From assembly GCF_022655595.1 (NCBI RefSeq), contig NZ_CP093379.1, forward strand, positions 1,422,501 through 1,486,500: 64,000 nt of DNA, written 5' to 3'. Source of the DNA: Ignatzschineria rhizosphaerae (lineage in GTDB: Bacteria > Pseudomonadota > Gammaproteobacteria > Cardiobacteriales > Wohlfahrtiimonadaceae). Shown here piece after piece: positions 20,558-29,592 of the stretch. Under the pieces are notes generated by a model. That model saw only the letters and a program-made list of their open reading frames with translations, was not told the DNA's origin and did no database searches. Made by a program: the position numbers and the translations under genes. The stretch's first letter is position 1. Each line of letters begins with the position of its first letter.

Positions 20558-20845
20558 ATGACAACAATGCAGCCACAAAAAACGTATCCACTCTCAAATA
20601 GTGCTTATCAACTCTTTTTTGAATTTATGCCAGGCTCTGAGGTCTTAGGGCTCTGTTTATTAAAAAAAGGTGCAGATTCGTCAATAAGATTGGGAAATTA
20701 TTCTGTCGAGCAAGCAGTCTGGCTTACTAAAAATAAGGATCTCCAATTACCTGAGCAATTATTAGAAGAGATTTTAACAATTACAAAAGGCGTTGCGTAC
20801 GCAAGATCTAGCGAGTATTCGAGAGTGAGCCGTTTAACAAGCTAA
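20558..20845 (+). CDS. Hypothetical 95-residue protein
   Basis: I do not recognise a family. The start ATG 20558 has AAGGAG seven bases upstream and the gene is closed by a strong terminator, so it looks like a genuine small gene. The protein is soluble, with no signal peptide or membrane helix. It contains FFEFMPGSEVLGLCLLKKG, then a helical SVEQAVWLTKN segment and LPEQLLEEILTITKG, and a basic serine/arginine-rich tail. Its leader carries a terminator-like hairpin, and diverged copies of a MITE-like repeat lie on both sides. Confidence 0.6.
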   Translation: MTTMQPQKTYPLSNSAYQLFFEFMPGSEVLGLCLLKKGADSSIRLGNYSVEQAVWLTKNKDLQLPEQLLEEILTITKGVAYARSSEYSRVSRLTS

Positions 20846-20961
20846 ATTTAAAGAACAACCTCTAATAAATAGGGAGTTAACGGTTAAAAACACGCCCCTT
20901 TTAGTAGAGACTATTGATAGCAGAGATCATTAAATCCCTTATGGGGCTTTAAATTTTGTTG

Positions 20962-20990
20962 AAAAAGATCCTTACACAAGGATCTTTTTA
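20962..20990 (+). terminator. Terminator after the 95-residue gene
   Basis: AAAAAGATCCTT (20962-20973) and AAGGATCTTTTT (20978-20989) form a perfect 12 bp stem with a four-base loop. Confidence 0.88.
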
Positions 20991-21131
20991 GACTTTAGGT
21001 ATTTAAACTTATAAGATTAATGATTTTTGTTATCGATCATTATATTAACTGTTTTAATAGCATCTTCGATTTAAAATGATCTACCTTATGGCAAAAATGC
21101 TATCACCCTTCTTACTCCACCGTGCTCGCAA

Positions 21132-21300
21132 TATAAAAAGTCGGTTTAAAAGTTACTGAACTAGACTGCCGGCACATCGGCTATAAGAAGTGCAATAATC
21201 CTTCTATCCGGCATCTTGCAAGCAGGTTTGATGAGCTTGCTATACAGTTTTACTTTTCGATTCAAAATCGGCTGAAGCAGATTGCCAGCGCGTCAGCTAT
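21132..21300 (+). repeat. Dispersed repeat, copy C plus a further 5' fragment
   Basis: 21132-21247 matches the 5' two thirds of the repeat, with TCGGTTTAAAAGTTACTGAA, ACTGCCGGCACATCGGCTAT and CTTCTATCCGGCATC. It lacks the 3' terminal repeat. A second, more degraded 5' fragment follows at about 21251-21300 (AAGCAGATTGCCAGCGCG). Both point the same way as the full copy that abuts at 21302. Confidence 0.6.
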
Positions 21301-21301
21301 A

Positions 21302-21461
21302 TATAGTGAAATCGGTTTAAGAGTGATTGAATCAGATTGCCGGCGTATCGGCTATAAGAAGTGCAATAATAGTTCTATCCGGCATCGTACAAGCGAATTT
21401 GATACATAATCGGTACCCTTAATATTTTTAAAGTAGTGTTTCTTAAACCGAATCTACTATA
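21302..21461 (+). repeat. Dispersed ~160 bp MITE-like repeat, copy D (reference copy)
   Basis: The best-preserved copy, 160 bp. Its ends are imperfect terminal inverted repeats of about 22 bp: TATAGTgaaATCGGTTTAAG at the left, and TATAGTagaTTCGGTTTAAG when the right end is read on the other strand. Inside, GATTGCCGG and CCGGCATC form a further inverted pair. No open frame fits. Other copies: 19969-20127, 21132-21300, 31444-31604 (full length or nearly so), and partial ones at 18345, 30418 and 31344. The TA-rich ends suit a transposon that targets TA, but no matching transposase is in the window. Confidence 0.75.
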
Positions 21462-21485
21462 ACTCTGAAATCTCTGCCTTATAAC

Positions 21486-21516
21486 AATAAAAAAAGCAGC
21501 TCTATATAAAGCTGCT
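21486..21516 (-). terminator. Terminator after nrdB
   Basis: AAGCAGCT and AGCTGCTT pair around an 8-base loop; on the minus strand the hairpin is followed by a run of T. It is 60 bases downstream of nrdB. Confidence 0.75.
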
Positions 21517-21575
21517 TAAATTTATTACGTTAACCTATTTAAAAAAAGGTCTATCTTCTAACGCTAAATAGGGTA

Positions 21576-22673
21576 TTAGATATCGAAGATCTCATCTTCT
21601 GCATCATCTGTAACGCTATTGAGGCGATAGTTTGTATTATCCATCTCTTGGTTTGCGTTTTGGGTTTTGTTTAAGTCAAACCAGTTATCCATCCAAGAGA
21701 GCGGGTTTTTCTCAATACGAGGATTAGGGTTTTGTAATCCTAAGAATTGATAGAGGTCTTGTGCGTTCCAAAGTACCCACTCATCTAACAATGTCTTATT
21801 TAATCCCACGATTGAACGCCCTTCACTAAAGAGGTAACGGTTCCAATCAAGTTCTTGATCAATCACTGTTTTGATAATGTCATAAACCGCAATTCTATTT
21901 TCATGAAGGAGCATTTTCCACTCATCATCTTTAAAAAGAATCTCAAGAACGGCTTCATCCATCATGACGTGAACTTGCTCATCTTGAGCGATCTTTTGCA
22001 CTAATTTTGCGATACCTTGGAAGATATTTTGCTCAGCAAGGGCAAATGTACACGCAAATGAACTCATAAACTCGATTTTTTCTAAGCAATAAAGCGCAAT
22101 AAAAGCTCTTAATACAACAGATTTAAGCTCTTTTGAATCACGATCAATTTGCCCAAGCTTATACATCGCACCATAACGATCTAATGTATCAAAGCAATCT
22201 AAAACTGTCGTTGAGCGGTTTAAAACCTCATCATTACGCATCACTTCTTTAAAGACTTCTTGCGGATCTGAGATACATTGTCGGATGATCTCAGAATAAG
22301 TAAGTGCGTGAAGATTCTCCATCTCTGATTGCTTTGAAAGCATTACCCAAAGCTCTGAGTTAGTCACAAATGGCGCAAAAAGTGGCGCAATTGTACGTGA
22401 TGCAACAGAATCAAGCTCCCATTGGAATGCGAGCGTTTTCACCATGATGTCATAGTTATTTTTTGAACAATTTAAAAGATCCATTCTTGATTGCTCAAGA
22501 TTCACTTCATCTTCTGTCCAGTCCATTGATTTCTGTAATTTATAGAGATCAAAAAGACGGGGATATGGCGTATTAATTGAATCATAGAGCGCAAGCGGCT
22601 CTCCTAAGAATAACGGATATTGGCCTGTTTGCCAGTTGTCATTCTTCTGATTAAAAATAGATGTATCTTGCAT
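21576..22673 (-). CDS. nrdB: Ribonucleotide reductase class Ia, beta subunit
   Basis: The radical-generating subunit of aerobic ribonucleotide reductase, 365 residues. Di-iron ligands are visible: D in WELDS, E and H in MENLHALTY, E in CLEKIEF, and E and H in QDEQVHVM. The Y of HALTY aligns with the stable tyrosyl radical Y122 of E. coli, which supports class Ia rather than a tyrosine-free class Ic. The C-terminal tail (EDEIFDI) should dock into NrdA. It lies 52 bases downstream of nrdA in the same operon. Confidence 0.94.
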   Translation of the reverse strand: MQDTSIFNQKNDNWQTGQYPLFLGEPLALYDSINTPYPRLFDLYKLQKSMDWTEDEVNLEQSRMDLLNCSKNNYDIMVKTLAFQWELDSVASRTIAPLFAPFVTNSELWVMLSKQSEMENLHALTYSEIIRQCISDPQEVFKEVMRNDEVLNRSTTVLDCFDTLDRYGAMYKLGQIDRDSKELKSVVLRAFIALYCLEKIEFMSSFACTFALAEQNIFQGIAKLVQKIAQDEQVHVMMDEAVLEILFKDDEWKMLLHENRIAVYDIIKTVIDQELDWNRYLFSEGRSIVGLNKTLLDEWVLWNAQDLYQFLGLQNPNPRIEKNPLSWMDNWFDLNKTQNANQEMDNTNYRLNSVTDDAEDEIFDI

Positions 22674-22725
22674 GAACTTTCTCCTATAAAACGACGAAGT
22701 TTGCAGAACTTCGCCGATTAATTAA

Positions 22726-24969
22726 TTAAAGTGTACAAGCACCGCCGGCACAGCTTTGATCTTCTACTTTCTCATATCCTTCATGGACAATACCAGAAGC
22801 ACTATTTAAGTAGTAACGTGTTTTACAACCTAACTTCATCATATAAATAAAGTCTGATAGAAGTTGGCGGCTTGAGATTGTCTGTTGATTTTGCATATTC
22901 AAATAAAGGTCTGCACTAATAGCTTGTCCTGTAAATTTCTGAATAATGGCATACATCTCAATGAGATCTTTAGAATCTAAATTCCAAGCAATATCATAAT
23001 ATGGCGCGAGCTCATCCATATCTGGTGCTAATAAGAGATTCTTCCCTGTACCAGATGTCTTCATCACTTTAAGGTTACGAATCGGATAGAGACCATTAGT
23101 TGTATTCGTCAATTGTGAACTCGATTCAACAGGCATCATCGCTTCTAATACAGAGTGACGAATTCCGCCTTGTGCAATAATCTCTTGGCGAAGCGCTTCC
23201 CAATCATAGACTAATGCTTGGCTATGAACCGTATCCACATTCTTATTATAAGTGTCAATTGGGAGCCATCCTTCTGGATATTTCGTACGCTCAATCCACG
23301 GCGCATTGCCTTTCTCTTTCGCAAGTTTTAAACTCGCTTTATGCAAGAAGTAAGAATGTCGCTCTGCAATAAAGTGAATATAATTCTTCCCTTCTGGTGA
23401 TGCATAGCTTAATTTTTGTAGCGCCATCTCATGCGCTAGATTGGTAATACCAACACCAATAGAGCGGCGAGCTTGCGCAGTTGTTTTAAGTGAAGCAAAT
23501 GGGTATTCCATAATCTCAATCACGTTATCGATCATGAGCGCACAGTAATAAGCCACATCTTCGTACTCTTCTTCAGATACGCGGCCTACGACAATTGACG
23601 CAAGCGAACAAAGTCCAATCTCTCCCACAGGATCTTCAGAATAAAGATCTGGCATACCGGTATAAGCTTTCGTCGGTAAGGCGATCTCTAAACAGAGGTT
23701 TGAGGAATAAATGGTATCTTTAAATGGCGTGTGACGATTCATCTCATCAATATAGGTGAGATAGATACGCCCAGTTTCCGCAGCTTCCGTTAATGATTTA
23801 AGGGCAATATCACGCGCTTTTACTAATGTTTTCTTAATCGAATCATCAGCAAGTACACGCTCATACTCCACTTTAAATGCTTCATAATCTTCATGATATA
23901 AAAGCTCATAAAGTTTTGGTGCATGAAGTAAACTGACTAACATCCAGTCTTCATTGCGTGCCACTTTCTCCACAAAGTAACGATTCACAATCATCGCATA
24001 ATCAATATCACGAATACGTTTTTGCGTGACCGTTGTTGGGTTTTTAAGCACTAAAAGATCAAGGATCTCAGGATCTAAAACGTTAAAATAAACCGTCGCA
24101 GATCCACCTCGTGATGCTTGCATATTGGCATGAACCGCTGATTGGATCATACGGTAATAAGGAAGCTTTCCTTGATGGACAACGCGCCCTTCTTTAACCG
24201 GATCACCTTTTGAGCGAGTTAAAAGGTGCGAGCCAATCCCTGCTGATGCACAAGTCATCATATACGCAATATGATCGCCCACAGCTAAACTTGGCACATT
24301 ATCATCAACGGTATAAACACAGCATGATGCATAACCTTTATGAGGCGTGCGCATATTAATCAACATCGGCGTTGGCGTATTGATTTTAAGCTCATTAAGA
24401 TAACGATAGAGCTTAGCAATATCTTGCATACGACGTTCACGAGGCTGGTTTTGCATATTTTGCATCGCCATTCCCATAAACATAAACTGTGGAGACTCAA
24501 GGCAATGCCCTGTTACACGGTTATTAATTAAATAACGATCCTTCATTTGATGAAGGGTTGTGTAGTTATAGTTAATATCGATTTCATGGTCGATAATATT
24601 TTCAAGCTCTGCTAACTCTTCACGAGTATAATCCATCACTTCCCAGTGATTGAGTTTCACCATGTGATCATAGAACTCAGCAAGTGTTGGAATCTGACGA
24701 TACCCCCCAAATGCTTCTTTATAAATCGTACCAATTAATAGACGGCCTGCCATCTTTAAATGCTGATGATCTTCTCTCTCTACACAAGCATCAATCATCG
24801 CTTTGTGTAACTCTAACGTAGTACAGCCGTCGTAGCATTTACGGTATGCTTCAAGCGCAATGGCACTCCAATCCACTTCATAATGTGAGGCAAACTCTGC
24901 CCATTTATTCAGTTTCTCAGCCTCAAACTTTTCTCGTTCACCATTACTCTTTACTACGTAATTAATCAT
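22726..24969 (-). CDS. nrdA: Ribonucleotide reductase class Ia, alpha subunit
   Basis: Catalytic subunit that reduces ribonucleoside diphosphates to deoxyribonucleotides. I choose ATG 24969, about seven bases after AGGGTG, giving 747 residues; a GTG three codons upstream is also open. Residues 1-90 form an ATP-cone (VVKSNGEREKFEAEK and ELHKAMIDACVE), so dATP inhibition is expected. Active-site cysteines are in YASCCVY, NLCLEIALPTK (thiyl-radical cysteine) and GLCSLAS. The C-terminal shuttle pair is CAGGAC, four to nine residues from the end. The upstream region has strong inverted repeats (see 25032-25135) that may regulate the operon. Confidence 0.95.
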   Translation of the reverse strand: MINYVVKSNGEREKFEAEKLNKWAEFASHYEVDWSAIALEAYRKCYDGCTTLELHKAMIDACVEREDHQHLKMAGRLLIGTIYKEAFGGYRQIPTLAEFYDHMVKLNHWEVMDYTREELAELENIIDHEIDINYNYTTLHQMKDRYLINNRVTGHCLESPQFMFMGMAMQNMQNQPRERRMQDIAKLYRYLNELKINTPTPMLINMRTPHKGYASCCVYTVDDNVPSLAVGDHIAYMMTCASAGIGSHLLTRSKGDPVKEGRVVHQGKLPYYRMIQSAVHANMQASRGGSATVYFNVLDPEILDLLVLKNPTTVTQKRIRDIDYAMIVNRYFVEKVARNEDWMLVSLLHAPKLYELLYHEDYEAFKVEYERVLADDSIKKTLVKARDIALKSLTEAAETGRIYLTYIDEMNRHTPFKDTIYSSNLCLEIALPTKAYTGMPDLYSEDPVGEIGLCSLASIVVGRVSEEEYEDVAYYCALMIDNVIEIMEYPFASLKTTAQARRSIGVGITNLAHEMALQKLSYASPEGKNYIHFIAERHSYFLHKASLKLAKEKGNAPWIERTKYPEGWLPIDTYNKNVDTVHSQALVYDWEALRQEIIAQGGIRHSVLEAMMPVESSSQLTNTTNGLYPIRNLKVMKTSGTGKNLLLAPDMDELAPYYDIAWNLDSKDLIEMYAIIQKFTGQAISADLYLNMQNQQTISSRQLLSDFIYMMKLGCKTRYYLNSASGIVHEGYEKVEDQSCAGGACTL

Positions 24970-25031
24970 TCTCAGCACCCTTTATCAGTCTAAATCAAAA
25001 CGAATTATCTAATGACTTATACAAACACATC

Positions 25032-25069
25032 CTCTAACTTTAAATACTTCAAAATATTTAAAGTTAGAG
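25032..25069. promoter_or_regulatory. 15 bp perfect inverted repeat upstream of nrdA
   Basis: CTCTAACTTTAAATA (25032-25046) and TATTTAAAGTTAGAG (25055-25069) pair perfectly around an 8-base loop, 62 bases upstream of the nrdA start. There is no T-run on either strand, so it is not a plain terminator. It may be an operator or a 5'-UTR hairpin. It does not match the NrdR-box consensus as I know it. Confidence 0.55.
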
Positions 25070-25112
25070 AATATATTTAAATATTTCTACTTTCATATAT
25101 CTATATTTTTAA

Positions 25113-25135
25113 TTTCTAAATATAGCATTTAGAAA
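25113..25135. promoter_or_regulatory. 9 bp inverted repeat further upstream of nrdA
   Basis: TTTCTAAAT and ATTTAGAAA pair around ATAGC. It lies within the AT-rich 24970-25522 stretch, which holds no gene that I can see. Confidence 0.4.
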
Positions 25136-25522
25136 CTCAAAAATAATGACATTTAAAATAAATTTAAAAATAATATTAAAGCCAAATAAAATAATAGTAG
25201 ATAAAATCATTATCACGCTATATTCAGGGCTTCAACATTCTTTCAGCATATTTGCGAATTAAAATCTCAAAAGAGATCTCTTTTTTTAGATAGAAATCGT
25301 AAAATCCGTCATCAAAATACCTGAGCTACTATAACACTTATACCCCACCAAAGTAAGGCTGATAAATCGTGTGATTATCACGCAAAGACCAGTAAAGACA
25401 GTTACTATGCTCCCTTACAACCTTTTCCACAGGCGATAATTTTTATAAATTAAATTGCTTGAATTTTTCATTTTTTTTTGTACCCAAGCCATCTCAATGG
25501 CTTAAGCTTTTTCTCTCAAAGC

Positions 25523-26077
25523 TCAAACTAAAATATCCCGTTTTTGATGTGATTTTGCGTGAAAAAATTGATAGCCCAGATAATGCGCGGATATATCCAA
25601 AATTAAATAGCTCGGATCAGATGATCCTCTTGGATAAGCAATACTTCCAGAATTAAAACGGGCAATATTATCTTCAATATATACTTCAGGTATATGTAAA
25701 TGTCCGTAGAGTGCAATAGAAGCCTCTGCTAATAACGCACGGCGTAATACTTCCTGCTTAACTAATGCATAAGTGGCAATATGCCCATGGGTCACATAGA
25801 TTTTACGCCCAAATAGCACAAGCTCATTTTCTAAAGGAAAGTTCACTCTAGAATTAGGCGCTTGCATTCGATCATTATTCCCCGTCACTGCATAAAAGGA
25901 GAGATCTTTAAAGATAAATGCAGCTTCCACCAAATCCTCTGCTCCATCACCCGTAAAAATGACCGCATCAAGCTCATTCTCCCAATGCCCAATGATATCT
26001 AGCATCGTTTCGACATCACCATGAGAATCTGATAAGACTAAAACCTTCCCTTGAGTTTCTAAAATCATCTTCTCCAT
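25523..26077 (-). CDS. YfcE-type metallophosphoesterase
   Basis: A 184-residue binuclear metallophosphoesterase of the YfcE/MJ0936 family, which hydrolyses phosphodiester bonds. The five ligand motifs are all present in order: DSHGD (residues 17-21), GDGAED, GNNDR, THGH and GHLH. It is complete and of normal size. ATG codons at 26077 and 26068 are both possible; the first keeps the full N-terminus. It follows epmC by 34 bases on the same strand, and the two probably form an operon. The physiological substrate is unknown. Confidence 0.88.
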   Translation of the reverse strand: MEKMILETQGKVLVLSDSHGDVETMLDIIGHWENELDAVIFTGDGAEDLVEAAFIFKDLSFYAVTGNNDRMQAPNSRVNFPLENELVLFGRKIYVTHGHIATYALVKQEVLRRALLAEASIALYGHLHIPEVYIEDNIARFNSGSIAYPRGSSDPSYLILDISAHYLGYQFFHAKSHQKRDILV

Positions 26078-26111
26078 CCATTAAAAATAAATCTAAAATT
26101 CCACTCTATAC

Positions 26112-26660
26112 TTATAGATCCCAAATCGTTTCCGGATAAGGAAACTGTGAAAGCGCTAATGCCGGGGTTTTATAAAACTTGTGAAAAGCCATAATCAGCT
26201 TTTCCCCTCTTGGCGGAATTCCTTCATTCAACATTTTGACCACTTCTTGCTGCACTCTTTGCTGAAATTTTAAACGATCTGGCTCAAAATCACCGGCAAG
26301 ATTATCACAGCTGACGCCAAACTTTCTGCCTATAGCTTCAGAAAAGAGCCACTCTAAGGCTTGAGGTCTTACTTCGTGATTTTCAAACTCACCTTGCGTC
26401 TTTTCATCCCGGCCATCCGGGCAATACCAATAGCCAAAATCCACTAACTGCCGGCGCTCTTTACCGGCAATACACCAGTGGGCAATTTCATGTAATCCGC
26501 TTTGAAAAAAGCCATGCGCAAAGACAATTCGATGATGAGGATGATCTTTATCTGCAGGTAAATAGATCGGCTCATCATCCCCTTTGACCAAGATTGTATT
26601 CTCACTTTGTAAAAAAGTGTCATTAAAGATTGTGATTAGATCTTCATAACGATGTAACAT
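26112..26660 (-). CDS. epmC: Elongation factor P hydroxylase (EpmC/YfcM)
   Basis: EpmC hydroxylates the lysine of EF-P that EpmA and EpmB have beta-lysylated. The 182-residue protein carries the family core FAHGFFQSGLHEIAHWCIAG, where HEIAHW supplies metal ligands, followed by DFGYWYCPDGRD and the E-rich FENHEVRPQALEWLFSEA block. The length is right for YfcM. The substrate partner genes (efp, epmA, epmB) are not in the window. It heads a probable two-gene operon with the YfcE-type phosphodiesterase, as E. coli yfcM lies in a similar general context of small housekeeping genes. Confidence 0.9.
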   Translation of the reverse strand: MLHRYEDLITIFNDTFLQSENTILVKGDDEPIYLPADKDHPHHRIVFAHGFFQSGLHEIAHWCIAGKERRQLVDFGYWYCPDGRDEKTQGEFENHEVRPQALEWLFSEAIGRKFGVSCDNLAGDFEPDRLKFQQRVQQEVVKMLNEGIPPRGEKLIMAFHKFYKTPALALSQFPYPETIWDL

Positions 26661-26889
26661 ACAATATCTCCAAGCCGCTCATTGAAAAGCAAAGTTGTTT
26701 AACAAAATCAAAACATGCCGGCAATTCTACCACAAAAAGAATAGTGCCTAATTTAGCGTTGCTGAGATTCGAATAAAATTTGAAAACTCTCTTGATAAAC
26801 ATCAAACTATCCTCAACTTAGAGGAATAATGACAATAATAAATTGCGCCTAATTGGGGCGCAAACAACCTAAAAAAGAGTTTTATCAAT

Positions 26890-27807
26890 ATGCAAACTAG
26901 TCTTACACCTGTGCTCAATAACCGCACTGCACTTACTAAAATGTCTATCGCCATGATCCTTTTTGGCTCTGTTGGCTTTTTCTCCCAAAGAAGTGGCGTT
27001 CCGGCTTTAGAATTAGTCTTTATTCGCTGCCTATGCGCCGCTATTTTCCTCGGTTTTTTCTGGTGGCAATCAGGACAGCTTCGCCGTGAAAAATGGGTAC
27101 GACCCGAAGTGATTCGAATATTAATATGTGGCGTATTTCTCATCCTTAACTGGGTCTATTTCTTTAAAGCGATTGAAGAATCGGGCGTTACTGTGGCGAT
27201 TTCTATCTACCATTTAGCCCCTGTAATTGTGATGATCTTTGGTGCCTTTATCTATAAAGAGAAGTTAACACTCATTCCAATGCTCGCTATTGCTGCTTGT
27301 TTTATTGGTACTTTAGCTATTGCCGAGGTAAATCGAAGTGCATCCTTTGCCGATTTTCTCTCACAAGGGTTAATTTTTGGGCTTCTCTCGGCGCTCTTTT
27401 ATGCTCTTTTAACATTAGTGGGAAAAGGCTTTAAATACGCAAGCTCTTACGCAATTACCACGATTCAAGTGGCTTTTGGCGTGTTATTACTTCTTCCTTT
27501 TGTGGATCTATCTCTCTTTAATAATTTAACGCCTCTTAATTGGTTTTATATTCTGATTACAGGGTTTGTCCATACCGGGATTGTGTTCTATCTCTTTTTT
27601 GATTCTATCCGTAATCTCAGCACACAAGTGATCGCGATATTGGTCTTCTTAGATCCCCTTGTGGCGATTGTAATGGATATCTTTATTACAGGATTTATGC
27701 CATCTATCGAGCAGTGGCTCGGAATTATCCTCATCTTTGGAGGTATGGCTTTAACCTTAATGCCAAAGAAAAAAGACCACAAAAAAGAATCTGAAGCAGT
27801 GATTTAA
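26890..27807 (+). CDS. EamA-family (DMT) transporter
   Basis: A 305-residue, ten-helix membrane protein built from two EamA repeats (about residues 15-145 and 160-295). The second repeat ends in IIFGGMALTLMPKKKDH, a basic cytoplasmic tail. Members export amino acids, drugs or other metabolites; the substrate cannot be inferred. It is followed by an 11 bp near-perfect stem (about 27832-27860) with no T-run. The next gene, in the same direction, is another EamA protein, but a 253-base gap suggests separate transcripts. Confidence 0.85.
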   Translation: MQTSLTPVLNNRTALTKMSIAMILFGSVGFFSQRSGVPALELVFIRCLCAAIFLGFFWWQSGQLRREKWVRPEVIRILICGVFLILNWVYFFKAIEESGVTVAISIYHLAPVIVMIFGAFIYKEKLTLIPMLAIAACFIGTLAIAEVNRSASFADFLSQGLIFGLLSALFYALLTLVGKGFKYASSYAITTIQVAFGVLLLLPFVDLSLFNNLTPLNWFYILITGFVHTGIVFYLFFDSIRNLSTQVIAILVFLDPLVAIVMDIFITGFMPSIEQWLGIILIFGGMALTLMPKKKDHKKESEAVI

Positions 27808-28060
27808 AATAATTGTATAAAAGCACTACAAAAGCGATGGTAGATCATGCTATCATCGCTACTATTTAGTGGTTCACAAACTAAGACGCAGTGCCTACAG
27901 CTGTATCATCATAAAAAAGCTAGAACAATCTGTTCTACAATAAAAACCAATACTTACCCCTAAAATGTAGAGCTTTACTTCTCTCGTTTTAACTAAATTC
28001 CTTCTCGATACGTTTACTATCGGGATTTTTTGTACCTTTTAATTTCAAGACACTAATTAT

Positions 28061-28936
28061 ATGATTCACTCAAGTCGTAGCATGCTATTGCCATTAATTT
28101 ATCTCTTTGCGGCAATGATCTCTATTCAAGGTGGCGCCACCTTAGCTAAACAGCTTTTCCCCATTGTCGGTGTGGAAGCCGTCACAGCTTATCGCTTAGG
28201 ATTTAGTGCACTCATATTATTGCTGGTCTTTAAACCTTGGAAACGAAAACTCCAAGTTGGATATCGTCGTTACCTTGTACTTTATGGAATTGCCCTTGGG
28301 ACAATGAATTTTCTCTTTTACCAATCCATTAAAACGATTCCTTTAGGGATTGCTGTTGGCCTTGAATTTACTGGCCCCCTTGCGGTTGCGCTCTTTTCTT
28401 CACGCCGTAAAATCGACTTTCTTTGGATCTTCTTAGTAGTTGCCGGCTTATTAGCACTTGTCCCGTTAACGGGAAATAGTGATCTAGACATTACTGGTGT
28501 TCTCTACGCTTTAGGTGCCGGCGTTTGTTGGGCTTTTTATATTATCTTTGGGCAAAAAGCGGGAAATTACTATGGCACAGCCACCGTTGCTATTGGCGCT
28601 GCCGTTGCCGCTGTGATCTACGTCCCAATTGGTGTTGCAAGCGGTGGGATTGGAATTTTTGCCCCTGAATATATTCCGATGGCAATTACCGTTGCTGTCT
28701 TAACATCTGCCATGCCTTATGCTCTTGAAATGATGGCTTTAACTAGAATGCCAGCAAAAACCTTTGGAACACTCACAAGCCTTGAGCCTGCTATTGGCGC
28801 CGTTTTTGGCTTTATTATCTTGAGCGAAGTTTTATCCATTGTGCAAATTGCCGGTATTATTGCGATTATTTTAGCATCACTTGGCGCTTCCCTCTCTTCC
28901 CAAAAACAGATCGAAACTGTCAAAACAATCGATTAA
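28061..28936 (+). CDS. EamA-family transporter, RhtA-like
   Basis: A 291-residue DMT-superfamily protein of ten helices. The segments IQGGATLAKQLFPIVG, AVGLEFTGPLAVAL and MPAKTFGTLTSLEPAIGA resemble RhtA, the E. coli threonine/homoserine exporter, more than generic EamA proteins. The predicted role is efflux of amino acids across the inner membrane. ATG 28061 has no strong ribosome site. A small membrane ORF begins 16 bases after its stop. Confidence 0.82.
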   Translation: MIHSSRSMLLPLIYLFAAMISIQGGATLAKQLFPIVGVEAVTAYRLGFSALILLLVFKPWKRKLQVGYRRYLVLYGIALGTMNFLFYQSIKTIPLGIAVGLEFTGPLAVALFSSRRKIDFLWIFLVVAGLLALVPLTGNSDLDITGVLYALGAGVCWAFYIIFGQKAGNYYGTATVAIGAAVAAVIYVPIGVASGGIGIFAPEYIPMAITVAVLTSAMPYALEMMALTRMPAKTFGTLTSLEPAIGAVFGFIILSEVLSIVQIAGIIAIILASLGASLSSQKQIETVKTID

Positions 28937-28952
28937 TATTAATAAAAAGATT

Positions 28953-29168
28953 ATGAAACTTCATCAAGATCGCCCTAATTCATCGACTAATCAATCGCCC
29001 AAAAGATTGGTGTCATCCCTTTTTATCAAATTATTGTTGGGCGGCGCACTCCTATTTTTATTACTATTTATTATGAATAATGTTGTTAAAAATGAGGTTT
29101 CCACCCTCATTGAGCAAAAAAATATTTCCCCATCGCATCAATCTATGGAGTCTGCTCGTAATCCCTAG
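28953..29168 (+). CDS. Hypothetical small membrane protein (71 residues)
   Basis: Starts at ATG 28953, close behind the RhtA-like gene. It has a hydrophilic basic N-terminus (residues 1-25), one strong membrane helix around SLFIKLLLGGALLFLLLFIM, and a polar C-terminal tail. No family recognised. The ribosome site is weak (AATAAAAAGA), so it could be translated by coupling or not at all. The compact positive-inside topology argues for a real gene. Confidence 0.45.
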   Translation: MKLHQDRPNSSTNQSPKRLVSSLFIKLLLGGALLFLLLFIMNNVVKNEVSTLIEQKNISPSHQSMESARNP

Positions 29169-29592
29169 ATTTATAAAGAAAATTCGCCAGAAGCCTCACT
29201 ATTTTATGCTCCCAAAGCCCCCTATTTTTCGGTAACTTTCTGATATTAAACTCAAAAAAAAGTTGACAAAAAAGAGCGCCGAGATAACAATAGCAGGCAT
29301 TATTAACAACCAAAACTTTTATATGTGTTCTCGTAACAAACAGCAGTACAATTTCTCTTCCGATTTTATCGCACGTTTTTGCATTCTCTGCTATCGGCGT
29401 TCCCGCCTCTAAAGTGGTAAGTCTCTAACAACTTATCAATTAGAATCTACTTGTTCTTACACAATTTTCTAGATTCTCATTTCAAAAACTTTTCAGAAAA
29501 TTTCAATCTAAGTTAGCGTTTTAGATGCCCTTTTTGGCACCCTAAATTTGCAACTTATCAAAAATTAGCAGTTAAATAAAAACGGATATATT
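29169..29592 (+). promoter_or_regulatory. 424-base gap; candidate promoter and long leader of the SMR pair
   Basis: TTGACA at 29263-29268 and TAACAA at 29285-29290 (16-base spacing) resemble a sigma-70 promoter. If used, the transcript would carry about 290 bases of leader before the SMR genes. I compared it with the guanidine riboswitch classes as I know them and see no match. No gene seen. Confidence 0.35.

Noticed and set aside
25423-25431. DnaA box (TTTTCCACA) upstream of nrdA
   Set aside because: A single near match about 450 bases from the gene; no cluster and closer to the 3' end of the YfcE-type gene.
25459-25656. 65-codon open frame near the YfcE-type gene
   Set aside because: Mostly antisense to the conserved 3' end of the phosphoesterase gene.
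29300-29592. Guanidine (ykkC) riboswitch upstream of the SMR pair
   Set aside because: No match to the conserved motifs of the classes I know.
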